A stretch of DNA of 64,000 nucleotides from Bradyrhizobium sp. LMTR 3 (GTDB lineage Bacteria; Pseudomonadota; Alphaproteobacteria; Rhizobiales; Xanthobacteraceae), in assembly GCF_001693485.1 (NCBI RefSeq), contig NZ_MAXC01000016.1, forward strand, positions 23,454-87,453. The letters are read 5' to 3'. The notes under the pieces were generated by a model. It searched no databases, had not been told where the DNA came from, and saw only the letters and a list, made by a program, of their open reading frames with translations. The position numbers were made by a program, and so were the translations under genes. Positions within the stretch are counted from its first letter, which is position 1. Each line of letters begins with the position of its first letter. This document shows, one piece after another, positions 43,666 through 52,847 of the stretch.

Positions 43666-43740
43666 TCCATACCCCTTTCGATTTGCCGTCCGACCGTGGC
43701 GGCGGACCATCGTCTGGGGCTATTGTTGGGGCCGATATGG

Positions 43741-43755
43741 TTAACGGCGCGTTAA
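43741..43755. promoter_or_regulatory. CtrA-binding site (perfect TTAA-N7-TTAA)
   Basis: TTAACGGCGCGTTAA is a full and almost palindromic CtrA box, between divergent genes starting at 43665 and 43765 or 43813. It lies 9 bp before ATG 43765 but 57 bp before ATG 43813, which makes the later start more likely if this is the promoter site. Confidence 0.75.
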
Positions 43756-43764
43756 GCCTTCGGA

Positions 43765-44463
43765 ATGGCAACCATCGGGAGCCGAGCAAACGGCGGAGCG
43801 GAACAGCCCGGCATGGCTGAAGCGACATCCCAGACGACGCCGGTCGCCACCGGGCCATCGGTTCGCGCTGCGCTGGCGGCGGCGATCGCGATTTCCGCCT
43901 TCACGCTGGCGATCGCAACGTTCGAACTGTCGATGGCAGACTGGCCCTCCGGCTTCGTCCTGCTTGTCGCCGTGCCGCTGGTCGCGCTGGTGTTCTTCGC
44001 CTGCCTCGTGTGGTCGGCTTCGCTGCTCCCCAAGATCCGAACCAGCGGCGCGAAGTTCGCCCTTCCTTTCCTGATCTGCGCGCTCACGCTCTCCATGCTT
44101 GCCTACGCTCCGCTGCACCAGGTCGCCCTCCAGCAGAATTTCCGCTGGCACCGGGCCGACCGCGAACGGATCGTGGCGCGGGTCGAAGCCGGCAAGCTGA
44201 AACCCAACGTCTCCTACAACAAGAACCTGGTCGCGCTCGGCGACCGCGAGCCAAATGTTTCCGTCGGCAACGACATCGTCGTCGACGAGACGGAAGAAGG
44301 CACCTATGTGCTGTTTTTGACCTCACGCGGCCTGAAGCACTATTTCACCGGCTTCCTGCACGTGCCGCCGGGCGGCGATCCCAAAAACTTCTTCGAATTC
44401 GCCGACAAGCCGCCGAGCCGGCTCGAACGCTACGACGAGAATTGGTATTTCGTGGCGAATTAG
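43765..44463 (+). CDS. membrane protein behind a CtrA site
   Basis: A 232-residue protein (216 if ATG 43813 is used). Three hydrophobic helices (ALAAAIAISAFTLAIATF, GFVLLVAVPLVALVFFACLV, FALPFLICALTLSMLAYAP) are followed by a soluble domain with NVSVGNDIVVDETEEGTYVL and HYFTGFLHVPPGGDPKNFFE, ending ENWYFVAN. I do not recognise the family. The perfect CtrA site directly upstream suggests cell-cycle-timed expression. It overlaps the convergent EamA gene by four bases. Confidence 0.75.
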   Translation: MATIGSRANGGAEQPGMAEATSQTTPVATGPSVRAALAAAIAISAFTLAIATFELSMADWPSGFVLLVAVPLVALVFFACLVWSASLLPKIRTSGAKFALPFLICALTLSMLAYAPLHQVALQQNFRWHRADRERIVARVEAGKLKPNVSYNKNLVALGDREPNVSVGNDIVVDETEEGTYVLFLTSRGLKHYFTGFLHVPPGGDPKNFFEFADKPPSRLERYDENWYFVAN

Positions 44464-45368
44464 ACCGTCTTTTCTCGACGCGAGCCGCCGGCAACGGTGC
44501 CAAGCGCGATGCCGCCGATGATCAGCGTCATCGCCAGAAACAGCGAAGGCTCCAGCGGCTCGCCCAGGATGGCGGTTGCGCTGACGATGCCGAGCAGTGG
44601 CGTCGCCAGCAGGCACAGCGAGGTGGTGACGGCCGGCAGGCTGCGGTTCACCATCGTCATCGCCCAGTTGGCGAATGCGGTGCAGACGATGCCGCTATAG
44701 AGCATCAGGGCGGCAAGGCGCCAAGTCCACGCGATCTGCGGTCGGCCTTCCGCGAACCCTGCGATGAGCGACAGCAGTGCCGCCGCCAGCAGCACCTGCC
44801 AGAACACGAGTTGGAAGGGTGTCGAGATCCACTTGTGCGCGCGGACGTAAACGATGTTGCCGGCCCAGCAGAACGCGGCAATCAGAATCAGGCCGCTGCC
44901 GAACAGCGCGTCGCGGTCACCCCAGTTCAGCGTCTGCGGATTGAAGATGACCGCGAGGCCCGCCAGGCCGCAGCCGATACCGATCGCGCGCCGGCGAGTG
45001 ATATGCTCCGACAGAAACATGGCTGCTCCGATCGCCACCCATAGCGGCGTCGTATAGCCGAGCACGATCGCCCTGCCCGCCGGCACGAATTGCAGCCCGG
45101 CCGCCACCAGCGCGGAAAACGCCACGAGATGCAGAATCGAGGTGCAGAACACCACCGGCAGATCGCCGCGCTTCGGCACGATGAACGTCCCCTGCGCCCA
45201 TAACATCGGCGCCAGCGTCGCGGCGGCGATCATGCAGCGCAGCGCCGTCGCCCATAGCGGGGACACGTCGTGCACGATCATCTTCGTAACCGGCCAGTTG
45301 GTCCCCCACGCGAACACGACGCCGGCAAGCAGCGCCGCCGCGCTGCGGGTTGAAAGTCCACTGGCCAT
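44460..45368 (-). CDS. EamA/DMT-family exporter
   Basis: A 302-residue protein with ten membrane helices and two EamA repeats (ALLAGVVFAWGTNWPVTKMI, and LILIAAFCWAGNIVYVRAHK), each with the W-G-x-N or W-A-x-N pattern of DMT transporters. EamA proteins usually export amino acids or metabolites. It is divergent from a MocR regulator only 17 bp away, so its export target is probably the regulator's effector, perhaps an amine or amino acid; this is inference. Confidence 0.87.
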   Translation of the reverse strand: MASGLSTRSAAALLAGVVFAWGTNWPVTKMIVHDVSPLWATALRCMIAAATLAPMLWAQGTFIVPKRGDLPVVFCTSILHLVAFSALVAAGLQFVPAGRAIVLGYTTPLWVAIGAAMFLSEHITRRRAIGIGCGLAGLAVIFNPQTLNWGDRDALFGSGLILIAAFCWAGNIVYVRAHKWISTPFQLVFWQVLLAAALLSLIAGFAEGRPQIAWTWRLAALMLYSGIVCTAFANWAMTMVNRSLPAVTTSLCLLATPLLGIVSATAILGEPLEPSLFLAMTLIIGGIALGTVAGGSRREKTV

Positions 45369-45385
45369 CTCGAAGAGGTCCCGTC

Positions 45386-46906
45386 ATGAGCCGCTCGGCA
45401 TTGCCTAGCCTTTCAACTGGCTCTAATGAAAGAACCAGTCTTTGCGATTTGCTGGGGCCAGTTGTGGACGACCTGCTGCCCGGAATGCTGCATCTGGCGC
45501 GCGACAGCGGCGCGACCCTGACGCGCCAGCTCACCGACCAGTTGCGAGGCCTCATCACCAAAGGCCGCCTCGCGCCCGGCCAGCGCCTGCCCTCGAGCCG
45601 ACAACTGGCGCAATCGCTCGCCCTCTCACGCAACACCGTCTCGTTTGCGATCGAGCAATTGGCCGCGGAAGGCTATCTCTCGCTTGCCGCCGGGCGCCGT
45701 CCGGTGGTCGCCGAGGGCCTGTCGCTCGATCGCCGCAAGATGCCGCCGCGAAGCAGCCGCGCCGCAAGCGAGCGGATAGTCCTGTCGTCCTGGGCGCGCG
45801 GCCTGCAGCGGGCGCACTGGCCGCCCGTTCATGACGGACGGCCGCGGCCGTTTCAACCCGGGCTGGCGGACGAGCGAGAGTTTCCGCACGATGTGTGGAG
45901 CCGCTGCCTGCGGCGCGCGGCGCGAAACGCACCTCTGCGCCGCGACCGGCCCGTCAACCATCGACCGCTGCAGGAAGCGCTGCTCGGGCATCTCGTGGTT
46001 CATCGCGGGATCAAAGCCAAGGCCGACCAGATATTGATCGTGCCGACGGCGCAATCCGGCCTGACGCTGGTCGCAGATGCGCTGCTCGAGCGCGGCGATC
46101 ATGCCTGGATCGAAAGCCCGGGCTATGGCGGCGCCAACGTCGCATTGCATGCCGCCGGCGCCATCGTTTCCGCCATATCGCTCGATGCGCAAGGCATGGC
46201 CGTCTCTTCCCGCAAGGAGGCGCCGCGGCTGATCTTCGTCACGCCGTCGCATCAATATCCGACCGGGCGGCTGATGCCGATCGGGCGCCGTCTCGAACTG
46301 CTGCGTTTCGCCGAAGCCACGGGCGCCTGCATCATAGAGGACGACTACGACGGCGAATTTCACTATGAGGCCCGCCCGGTGGCCGCCCTGCAGGGGCTCG
46401 CAACGTCGCCGCGCGTGTTCTATCTCGGCACCTTTTCGAAAGCGACGTATGCGGACATTCGCTTCGGTTACCTCGTCGTCCCGGAAGCCCTGATTGATCA
46501 CTTCGAACTCGCGCAGCGCCACATGGGAATGCTGACGTCGATCACCATGCAGGATGCGCTGGCCGAATTCATCGCATCCGGCGCCTATCTCGGCCACATC
46601 AGAAGGATGACGCGCCTCTACAAGGGCCGGCGCGACCGCATGCTGCAGGCGCTTGCCGCGGAAGCCGGCGACCGTCTCGCGATCGAAGCCCCGGCCGGCG
46701 GCATGCAATTGCTGGCAAGGTGCAGCGGGCCGGCAAACGACCGGCAATTGTCGGCGCGCCTGCTCGACGCCGGCGTCGCCAGCCGGCCGTTATCGAGCAT
46801 GCTCTATCACAAGACCAATGAGCAGGGCCTGTTTCTCGGCTTTGCGGCATGGAATGAAAAAGAGATCGATCAGGCGGCACGCATCCTTGGTCGAATCCTG
46901 CGTTGA
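45386..46906 (+). CDS. MocR/GntR-type PLP-dependent regulator
   Basis: A 506-residue two-domain regulator. Residues 40-105 are a GntR helix-turn-helix (QRLPSSRQLAQSLALSRNTV and the AEGYLSLAAG wing). The rest is a fold-type-I aminotransferase domain with SHQYPTGRLMP, IIEDDYDGEF and the PLP-binding Lys352 in YLGTFSKATYADIRFGY. MocR proteins bind PLP-amino acid adducts as effectors. ATG 45386 follows AGAGG; the frame is open further upstream. The 17-bp divergent gap to the EamA exporter implies a shared control region. Confidence 0.9.
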   Translation: MSRSALPSLSTGSNERTSLCDLLGPVVDDLLPGMLHLARDSGATLTRQLTDQLRGLITKGRLAPGQRLPSSRQLAQSLALSRNTVSFAIEQLAAEGYLSLAAGRRPVVAEGLSLDRRKMPPRSSRAASERIVLSSWARGLQRAHWPPVHDGRPRPFQPGLADEREFPHDVWSRCLRRAARNAPLRRDRPVNHRPLQEALLGHLVVHRGIKAKADQILIVPTAQSGLTLVADALLERGDHAWIESPGYGGANVALHAAGAIVSAISLDAQGMAVSSRKEAPRLIFVTPSHQYPTGRLMPIGRRLELLRFAEATGACIIEDDYDGEFHYEARPVAALQGLATSPRVFYLGTFSKATYADIRFGYLVVPEALIDHFELAQRHMGMLTSITMQDALAEFIASGAYLGHIRRMTRLYKGRRDRMLQALAAEAGDRLAIEAPAGGMQLLARCSGPANDRQLSARLLDAGVASRPLSSMLYHKTNEQGLFLGFAAWNEKEIDQAARILGRILR

Positions 46907-46932
46907 CACACCTGAGGACATTGCGTGAAGAA

Positions 46933-49257
46933 CTAGCCTGCCGCCCGCCGGGGCTTCGCGGCGGCATCGGCGGGCGCCGGAACCTGCATCAGAATGGTTT
47001 GGCTAGCGGGCGCGATTTCCACGCCGAACTCCTGGAATCGCCGCTTCATGCGGCGGTTGAATTCCCGCTGCACCGGCCAGCGGCCGGCATCGCTGCAGCG
47101 GATCTGGCCGACGATCGAAGCCATCGAGCCGTCTACCTTGTCGACCCCCCACAGTTCGAGATCGCCGCGGATCAGGTGCTGGAATTCGGGCTCGCGCCGC
47201 ATTTCGGCGACGATGTCCTTCAGGATCTGGCCGGCGCGGTCGGTGTCTTCCTTGTAGGCCACGTTGACGCTGACGGCGGCGTTGCCGGCGCCGCGGCTTG
47301 AATTGGTGATCGTCGTCACCGCACTGAACGGCACGATGTGCACGGAGCCGTCGCCGGCGCGCAGGCGAAGGGTGCGGATCGAAACATTTTCCACGACCCC
47401 TGACAGGCCCGACAGCGTGACGTTGTCGCCGACTTGCACCGTGTTCTCGATCAGGAGAAACAGCCCGGTAATGAGGTCCTGCACCAATTTCTGCGAGCCG
47501 AAGCCGATGGCGATACCGACGATACCGGCGCCGGCGAGCAGCGGCGCGACATTGACGCCGATCTCGCTGAGCGCCGTGAGGCCAACGACGACGACGATGA
47601 GGCACAACAGTGCCGTTCGCAGCATCGGCTGAAACGTGCGCAGCCGCGCCGCGCGCGCGTAGTGCCCCTCGCGCGACAATGCGGTGACCTTGCGGTCCAG
47701 CAACGCGTTGCTGATTTCCCAGATCGCCGCAGCAGCCAGTGCTGCAATGCCGACGGTGACCACCGCCGACAACAGCCGGCTGCCGATCTGGCCGCCATAG
47801 AACCAGACGATGGCGTCGATGCCCCAGACTTCCAGCAGCGCGACAAAGCCGATGAAGGCGATCGCGGCCGAGACGATGTTGCGCAACAGCGGCAGATAAC
47901 GGTTGGCACGGGTCTCCAGGCCCGGAAAGCGACGCAGAAGATCCGGGCTGATGCGAAAACCACGGTCGATCAGGCTCAACACCAGGATGGTGACGAGCCG
48001 CACGATCAGCACGACCGCGAGGCTACCGACGAAATATTGCAACAGCAGAGAATAGCCGTTGCGGATATTCAGCGCCCACACCGCCCACAATGCGAGGTCG
48101 AGCGCGATCGCAAGATAATGCCAGAGCCCGGCGACGCGGTTGCGTATCCTGGCCGCGGCACCGTCGCGACCGTTCGGCGCGCGAATGGCGTCGGCGACCT
48201 GGCGACGGCACTGCAGGATGACGACGACGAGAAAGAGGTGCACGACCAGCATCACCATGCGCAGCAATGCGGCGTAGCCGACACGATGCAGGCCGAGCAG
48301 CAGCGCCACATTGGCGAAGGCGATGCCCGAGACAGCAACCGTCACGATACGCCGGGCCCATATCTCGATATAGGCGGCGGTCTCGGCGCGAACGCGAAAC
48401 AGGCCGAACGGCCCGGCCAGTGCACGCACGAAGCAGATCAGTGCGCGCGACAGCGCATAGGCATTGACGACCGCGAGGATCACGAGCCGGGTGGTTGCGA
48501 TATCGCCGATCCCGCTGCCCAGCAACATCGTCGCCATCCCGATGAAGACCAGCACAGGGAGCAATTCGAGCGCCAGGCGTCCAAGGACGAAAGGCAGCCT
48601 GACCAGCGACTGCCAGGTGCGCGCCAGACTGAGCCGCCGCCGTTGTTGTGCAGGCGCCGCGGCGACGTCCGCCGTGGAGGATGGTGGATCGGCCAAGGCC
48701 AGTGTCTGCACCGGAGCCTGCGCCGTTTGCGGAAGCCGCGCTTCCAACAGCGCCACTGGGCGTTTGATGAGGCGGAAAACCAGCCACTCGGCAGCGAAGG
48801 CACAGATGAACACCAGCGCCAGTTTCCACGCAATATCGAGCAACTGTTGATAGGCGGACGGATCATTGGCGGTCCGCAGGAACCAGTAATAGAACGCCCG
48901 ATAGTGCGTCAGTGTCCGCGCTATGTCGGCGACCTCGCGCGAGATCTCGCCGACCTGCTCGGACACCATCAGCAGGAGCTGTGCGCCAAGGCTGTCGGCC
49001 GTGAGCGGCATCGCGGATTTCGGTTCACCGGCCGTGGCTTGCGGCGGCGAGGCACCGGCGATTGCGCGTAGCGTCTCGATGACTTGCGCGCGCTTCTTGT
49101 CATCGGAAAGCGTATCGAGCGCCCGCTTCGCCTGATCGGGCGTCAGGACGTCAGCTTTATCGGTAGCGGCGGCAGGCGCAGCGCCGGACTGCGCGAAAAC
49201 CGGGAAGGTAAACAGCGCGCCGATGAGGAGGATCGCGGGGAAGAGCTTGTGCGACAC
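46933..49257 (-). CDS. large MscS-family mechanosensitive channel
   Basis: A 774-residue protein. Residues 1-23 are a signal peptide (ILLIGALFTFPVFAQ), then a helical periplasmic region to about 150. About eight membrane helices follow, and then an MscS core at about 545-715 with GAGIVGIAIGFGSQKLVQDL, the pore/TM3b gly-ala pattern, and ENTVQVGDNVTLSGLSGVVE of the beta domain. The C-terminal segment (IAPASQTILMQVPAPADAAA) is short. It belongs with MscM/YbiO-like long channels for osmotic release. The start is GTG 49257 with GAGG five bases upstream. Confidence 0.88.
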   Translation of the reverse strand: MSHKLFPAILLIGALFTFPVFAQSGAAPAAATDKADVLTPDQAKRALDTLSDDKKRAQVIETLRAIAGASPPQATAGEPKSAMPLTADSLGAQLLLMVSEQVGEISREVADIARTLTHYRAFYYWFLRTANDPSAYQQLLDIAWKLALVFICAFAAEWLVFRLIKRPVALLEARLPQTAQAPVQTLALADPPSSTADVAAAPAQQRRRLSLARTWQSLVRLPFVLGRLALELLPVLVFIGMATMLLGSGIGDIATTRLVILAVVNAYALSRALICFVRALAGPFGLFRVRAETAAYIEIWARRIVTVAVSGIAFANVALLLGLHRVGYAALLRMVMLVVHLFLVVVILQCRRQVADAIRAPNGRDGAAARIRNRVAGLWHYLAIALDLALWAVWALNIRNGYSLLLQYFVGSLAVVLIVRLVTILVLSLIDRGFRISPDLLRRFPGLETRANRYLPLLRNIVSAAIAFIGFVALLEVWGIDAIVWFYGGQIGSRLLSAVVTVGIAALAAAAIWEISNALLDRKVTALSREGHYARAARLRTFQPMLRTALLCLIVVVVGLTALSEIGVNVAPLLAGAGIVGIAIGFGSQKLVQDLITGLFLLIENTVQVGDNVTLSGLSGVVENVSIRTLRLRAGDGSVHIVPFSAVTTITNSSRGAGNAAVSVNVAYKEDTDRAGQILKDIVAEMRREPEFQHLIRGDLELWGVDKVDGSMASIVGQIRCSDAGRWPVQREFNRRMKRRFQEFGVEIAPASQTILMQVPAPADAAAKPRRAAG

Positions 49258-49470
49258 GAAGGCCTCGCTGAATAAAATGCGCCCGGCGACGAAACCTGGA
49301 ATCGGTCTCGCCTTCGCGCGTGCGTCATGTCGGATTGCTTGTTTTCGCCGCCCCCCTGTGTCGGAAGTTTGCCAGCGCGGCGGCTTTCTCTTGGCATTTG
49401 CCGTTGGGCGTGCCTGGCATTGCTGCATCACAGAAATGCAGTGGCTGGATTGCCGGGAACCTTTTGCGCC

Positions 49471-50454
49471 CTAGCTGAATCGCAGGCGCGTGGCGGCGTC
49501 CCGATATTCCGCCGCTGTGCGCGCAACCATCTCGTCGACGGTAAGAATCCCCGTCACGCCCGAAACGGAATGTCCAGCGCTCCAGATATCCTTCCAGCGT
49601 TTCGGGCGGTTCTCGCGCGCGCCGATGTCGATATCGTTGGCGATATCGATCGCGCCTCGCTCGGGAAGATCGTCCGGATCGAGGCCGGCGGCCTCGATCG
49701 AGGGGCGCAGCATGTTGGTCAGCAAGCCCGTGAATGCCTTGGTCAGCAGGATGTCATCGGCGTTGCTGGCGGCCAGCATCTCCTTGTAGCGCGCGTCCGC
49801 CATGCTCTCCCGCGTGGCGATGAATTTGGTGCCCATATAGGCGAGGTCGCAGCCGAGCGCCTCGGCCGCGCGCAGGGCGTGACCATCCGCGATGCCGCCC
49901 GCCAGCACCAGGGGTCCATCGAAAAAGGCACGCACCGCGCGCACGAACACGAAGGGATTGAGCCAGCCGGTCTGGCCGCCCGCGCCTGCCGTCAGCAGCA
50001 CCAGCCCATCGGCACCGGCGGCGACCGCGCGTTCGGCATGGCGGATGGATGCGACGTCGGCAAACACCAGCGCGCCGGCATCGCGCAACGGCTTCAATAC
50101 CGGCGCCGGCGAGCCGACGGAGGTGATAACCATTTCTGGCCGGTGACGCAGCAGCACCTGCAGATCCCGCTGCAGCCGCGCATTGGAGCGATGCACGATC
50201 AGATTGGCGCATACAGGCGCTGCGCGCTTGCCGCTTGCATCCGAGTACTCCTTCAGCCGGTCATCGATGTCCGTCAGCCATTGATCGAGTTGTTCAGGGC
50301 TGCGGCAATTCACGGTCGGAAACGAACCGATCACGCCGTTGCGGCAGGCAGCTACCACCAGCTCGACGCCGGAGACGAGAAACATCGGCGCCGCAATCAG
50401 CGGCAGGCTAAGGCGATCGCGAAAACGCGCGAGAGCATCGGCTGGTTGCATCAT
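49471..50454 (-). CDS. nitronate monooxygenase (2-nitropropane dioxygenase family)
   Basis: A 327-residue FMN-binding TIM barrel. The N-terminal strand SLPLIAAPMFLVSGVELVVA, then NGVIGSFPTVNCRSPEQLDQ, GADGLVLLTAGAGGQTGW (phosphate/FMN loop) and AGGIADGHALRAAEALGCD are typical of nitronate monooxygenases. It oxidises propionate 3-nitronate or alkyl nitronates to carbonyls and nitrite; other enzymes of this fold are FMN quinone reductases. A clear paralogue is encoded at 59185-60153. It is divergent from an acyl-CoA synthetase 89 bp away. Confidence 0.88.
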   Translation of the reverse strand: MMQPADALARFRDRLSLPLIAAPMFLVSGVELVVAACRNGVIGSFPTVNCRSPEQLDQWLTDIDDRLKEYSDASGKRAAPVCANLIVHRSNARLQRDLQVLLRHRPEMVITSVGSPAPVLKPLRDAGALVFADVASIRHAERAVAAGADGLVLLTAGAGGQTGWLNPFVFVRAVRAFFDGPLVLAGGIADGHALRAAEALGCDLAYMGTKFIATRESMADARYKEMLAASNADDILLTKAFTGLLTNMLRPSIEAAGLDPDDLPERGAIDIANDIDIGARENRPKRWKDIWSAGHSVSGVTGILTVDEMVARTAAEYRDAATRLRFS

Positions 50455-50469
50455 CCTAGCTTGTGCAGT

Positions 50470-50504
50470 GTGCCTGTTGTGTTAGCGTTAGCCAACATTG
50501 GCAC
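50470..50504. promoter_or_regulatory. imperfect dyad between divergent NMO and acyl-CoA synthetase genes
   Basis: GTGCCTGTTG (50470-50479) faces CAACATTGGCAC (50493-50504), matching apart from two extra bases, with GTTAGCGTTAGC between. A candidate operator for a shared regulator; unproven. Confidence 0.4.
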
Positions 50505-50543
50505 GGGCGAAGGCCAATTACAAAACAAGCAGGAGGAATAAAG

Positions 50544-52106
50544 ATGGGCAATCCGCTCTACGCGTTTCCGGCGGCATGCGAGCAGACGTTGCTGGCGCTG
50601 GCGCGCTACCCGGAGCGCACGGCGTTCGCCTGGCCGGGCGGATCGCTCACCTATCGCGGCGCGACCGACATGATCGGGCGCATACAGGCCGTGTTCATGA
50701 AGCTGGGCTTTCAGCCCGGCAGCCGCGTCGCGTTTCTCACCGCCAACCGCGCCGACGCCTGGTGCGCCGGCGTCGCCGCGCAGCTCTCGCGATTGGCGAT
50801 CACCTGGCTGCATCCACTGGGTTCGCTGGACGACCAACTGTTTCAGCTCGAGGATTCCGAAGCGCAGATGCTGGTGGTCGACGGGGTTACCTTCCGCGAC
50901 CGCGGCGGCGAACTCGCGGCCAAGGCGGCCGGGGTAAAGACGGTGTTCACGCTCAGCCCCGCCGGTTACGGCGCCGACCTCTTGCAGGCGATTGAAGCCG
51001 CCGGCAGCGCCACGGCGCGCAGCTTTGCCGGACCCGACGACATCGCCACGCTCAATTACACCGGCGGCACCACGGGAAAATCCAAGGGCGCGCTCCGCTA
51101 TCACCGCGAATATGGCGGGTTTGCCAGCGCGATCCTCGCTGACTTTGAAATTCCTGATACCCCGCGCTACCTGACGGTTGCACCGATCAGCCATGTCGCG
51201 GGGACAAAAGTGCTGCCGACGCTGATGCGCGGCGGCACCGTACACATGCTGAAAGGCTTTGATCCCGCAGCCGTATTCGAGACCATCGAGCGCGAGAAGA
51301 TCAATTTCACGCTGTTCGTGCCGACGATGATCTACGTCATTCTGGATCACCCCTCGCTCGACAAGACCGACCTCTCCTCGCTCGAACTCTTGCTGTACGG
51401 CGCGTCTGCGATGTCGCCGAGCCGGCTGGTCGAGGGCATCGGGCGGATCGGGCCGGTGTTCTCGCAGCTCTACGGCCAGACCGAATGTTATCCGGTATCC
51501 GTGCTGCGCAAGGCCGACCACGATCCCAGGACGCCGGAGCTGTTCCTGTCCTGCGGATTCCCGATCGCCGCTTGCCAGGTGAAGATCCTCGACAATGACG
51601 ACCAGGAAGTCGCAACCGGCGAGGCCGGCGAGATCTGCGTGCGCGGCACGCATGTGATGGCCGAGTACTGGAAACGGCCCGACACGACCGCGGAGACGCT
51701 GAAGAACGGCTGGCTGCACACCGGCGACATCGCGCGATCGGACGAACGCGGCTACCTGTTCATCCTCGACCGCAAGAAGGACATGATCGTCTCCGGCGGC
51801 TTCAACATCTTTCCGCGCGAGGTCGAGGATGTGTTGTCGCAACATGCCGACGTCGCCATGGTCGCCGTGGTCGGCGTACCCGACGACAAATGGGGCGAGG
51901 CCGTCACCGCCGTGATCGTCGCCCGCGAAGGGGCGCGACCGAATCCGGACGAGCTGATCAACCTCGTGAAGGCGAAGAAGGGCTCGGCGCACGCGCCCAA
52001 GCACATCGAGTTCGTTAGCGAGTTGCCGATGACCGGCGTCGGCAAGGTCGACAAGAAGGTGCTGAAGGCAGGCTTCTGGGCCGGCCGCGAGCGGATGGTG
52101 GGGTAG
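50544..52106 (+). CDS. acyl-CoA synthetase (AMP-forming)
   Basis: A 520-residue ANL enzyme. The phosphate loop TLNYTGGTTGKSKGA lies near residue 175, YGQTE near 310, GDIARSDERGYLFILDRKKD near 395 and MIVSGGFNIFPREVEDVL near 415, and the catalytic Lys near the end in VGKVDKKVLKAGF. It activates a fatty or aromatic acid to its CoA ester. ATG 50544 has the strong ribosome site AGGAGG at 50531-50536; the frame is open to 50463. Divergent from the nitronate monooxygenase gene. Confidence 0.9.
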   Translation: MGNPLYAFPAACEQTLLALARYPERTAFAWPGGSLTYRGATDMIGRIQAVFMKLGFQPGSRVAFLTANRADAWCAGVAAQLSRLAITWLHPLGSLDDQLFQLEDSEAQMLVVDGVTFRDRGGELAAKAAGVKTVFTLSPAGYGADLLQAIEAAGSATARSFAGPDDIATLNYTGGTTGKSKGALRYHREYGGFASAILADFEIPDTPRYLTVAPISHVAGTKVLPTLMRGGTVHMLKGFDPAAVFETIEREKINFTLFVPTMIYVILDHPSLDKTDLSSLELLLYGASAMSPSRLVEGIGRIGPVFSQLYGQTECYPVSVLRKADHDPRTPELFLSCGFPIAACQVKILDNDDQEVATGEAGEICVRGTHVMAEYWKRPDTTAETLKNGWLHTGDIARSDERGYLFILDRKKDMIVSGGFNIFPREVEDVLSQHADVAMVAVVGVPDDKWGEAVTAVIVAREGARPNPDELINLVKAKKGSAHAPKHIEFVSELPMTGVGKVDKKVLKAGFWAGRERMVG

Positions 52107-52125
52107 CGCTCCCGCAGCGAAGGGA

Positions 52126-52282
52126 TCGTGTCCCGGACGCGGTGCAGCCTAGGCGATGCGAAGCATCGTCCGGTAGCGCTGCTCCGCAGCGCCGGACCCA
52201 GCCACAAACGAGCCGCTTGCTGGGTCCCGGATCAGCAGCGCACCGCGCAAGGGTGGCGCGCTGCGCAGCATCCGGGACACGA
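52126..52282. repeat. intergenic palindromic element (about 157 bp)
   Basis: TCGTGTCCCGGA (52126-52137) is mirrored by TCCGGGACACGA (52271-52282), with further inner inverted segments around GGACCCAG and CTGGGTCC. It resembles a common Bradyrhizobium repeat and lies between convergent genes. Confidence 0.8.
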
Positions 52283-52285
52283 GAG

Positions 52286-52774
52286 CTATGTCTGCGGAAA
52301 GAATTCCGGCCACATCGCCCGCCACTTTTCAGCGAGCGGCCGGAAATCGCTTGGCCCGATCTCGTGGCATTCGGCATTGGCCGCCGGTTGGATCCAAGCC
52401 TGTGCGCTTCGCATGAACATGTGGGCAGCCGGGTTCAACCATCTGGTCTCGTCGAGTGTCCCCGCACGAATGTTGATGGATTCCGGGCGTCCCGCGCGTT
52501 CACCGTAGATTCGACCGCCACAATCTCGGCAGAACCAGGATGTGACGTCGGCACCGGTCGGAGACGGACGGCGCCATCCCTTCGGTTCGCCCTTCAGCAG
52601 ATGAAAGTCCTTGGTCGCCACTGGCATGTTGAGCGCAAAGGCGCTGCCCGACGCGGTTTGGCAATCCGTGCAATTGCAGGTGTAGAGCAGCAGCGGAAAC
52701 GACGATATCTCGTAGCGGATCGCGCCGCACGAACATCCGCCGGTCATTGGAAGAACGGGCTGCACCGAATTCAT
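52286..52774 (-). CDS. GFA-family (glutathione-dependent formaldehyde-activating-like) zinc protein
   Basis: A 162-residue protein with the GFA zinc sites: C14 and C16 in GGCSCGAIRYE, C33, C35 and C38 in TCNCTDCQTASG, and C82 and C85 in FCRDCGGRI. The family fold is a Mss4-like beta tent; only a few members act on S-hydroxymethylglutathione, so the role is open. ATG 52774 or ATG 52747 (MTGGCSCG) could be the start; no strong ribosome site is seen. Confidence 0.85.
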   Translation of the reverse strand: MNSVQPVLPMTGGCSCGAIRYEISSFPLLLYTCNCTDCQTASGSAFALNMPVATKDFHLLKGEPKGWRRPSPTGADVTSWFCRDCGGRIYGERAGRPESINIRAGTLDETRWLNPAAHMFMRSAQAWIQPAANAECHEIGPSDFRPLAEKWRAMWPEFFPQT

Positions 52775-52847
52775 GGTCGGACCGAAGCTAGACGGTGCAA
52801 TCTTAAGCGTGAAGCCGCCCCCCGCGCAACCTCATCGGCGTCGACCC

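Noticed and set aside
47434..49071. 545-codon open frame antisense to the MscS gene
   Set aside because: Same reason: the composition is dominated by Arg, Gln, Asp and His, with no helices or motifs, while the opposite strand encodes a clear channel.
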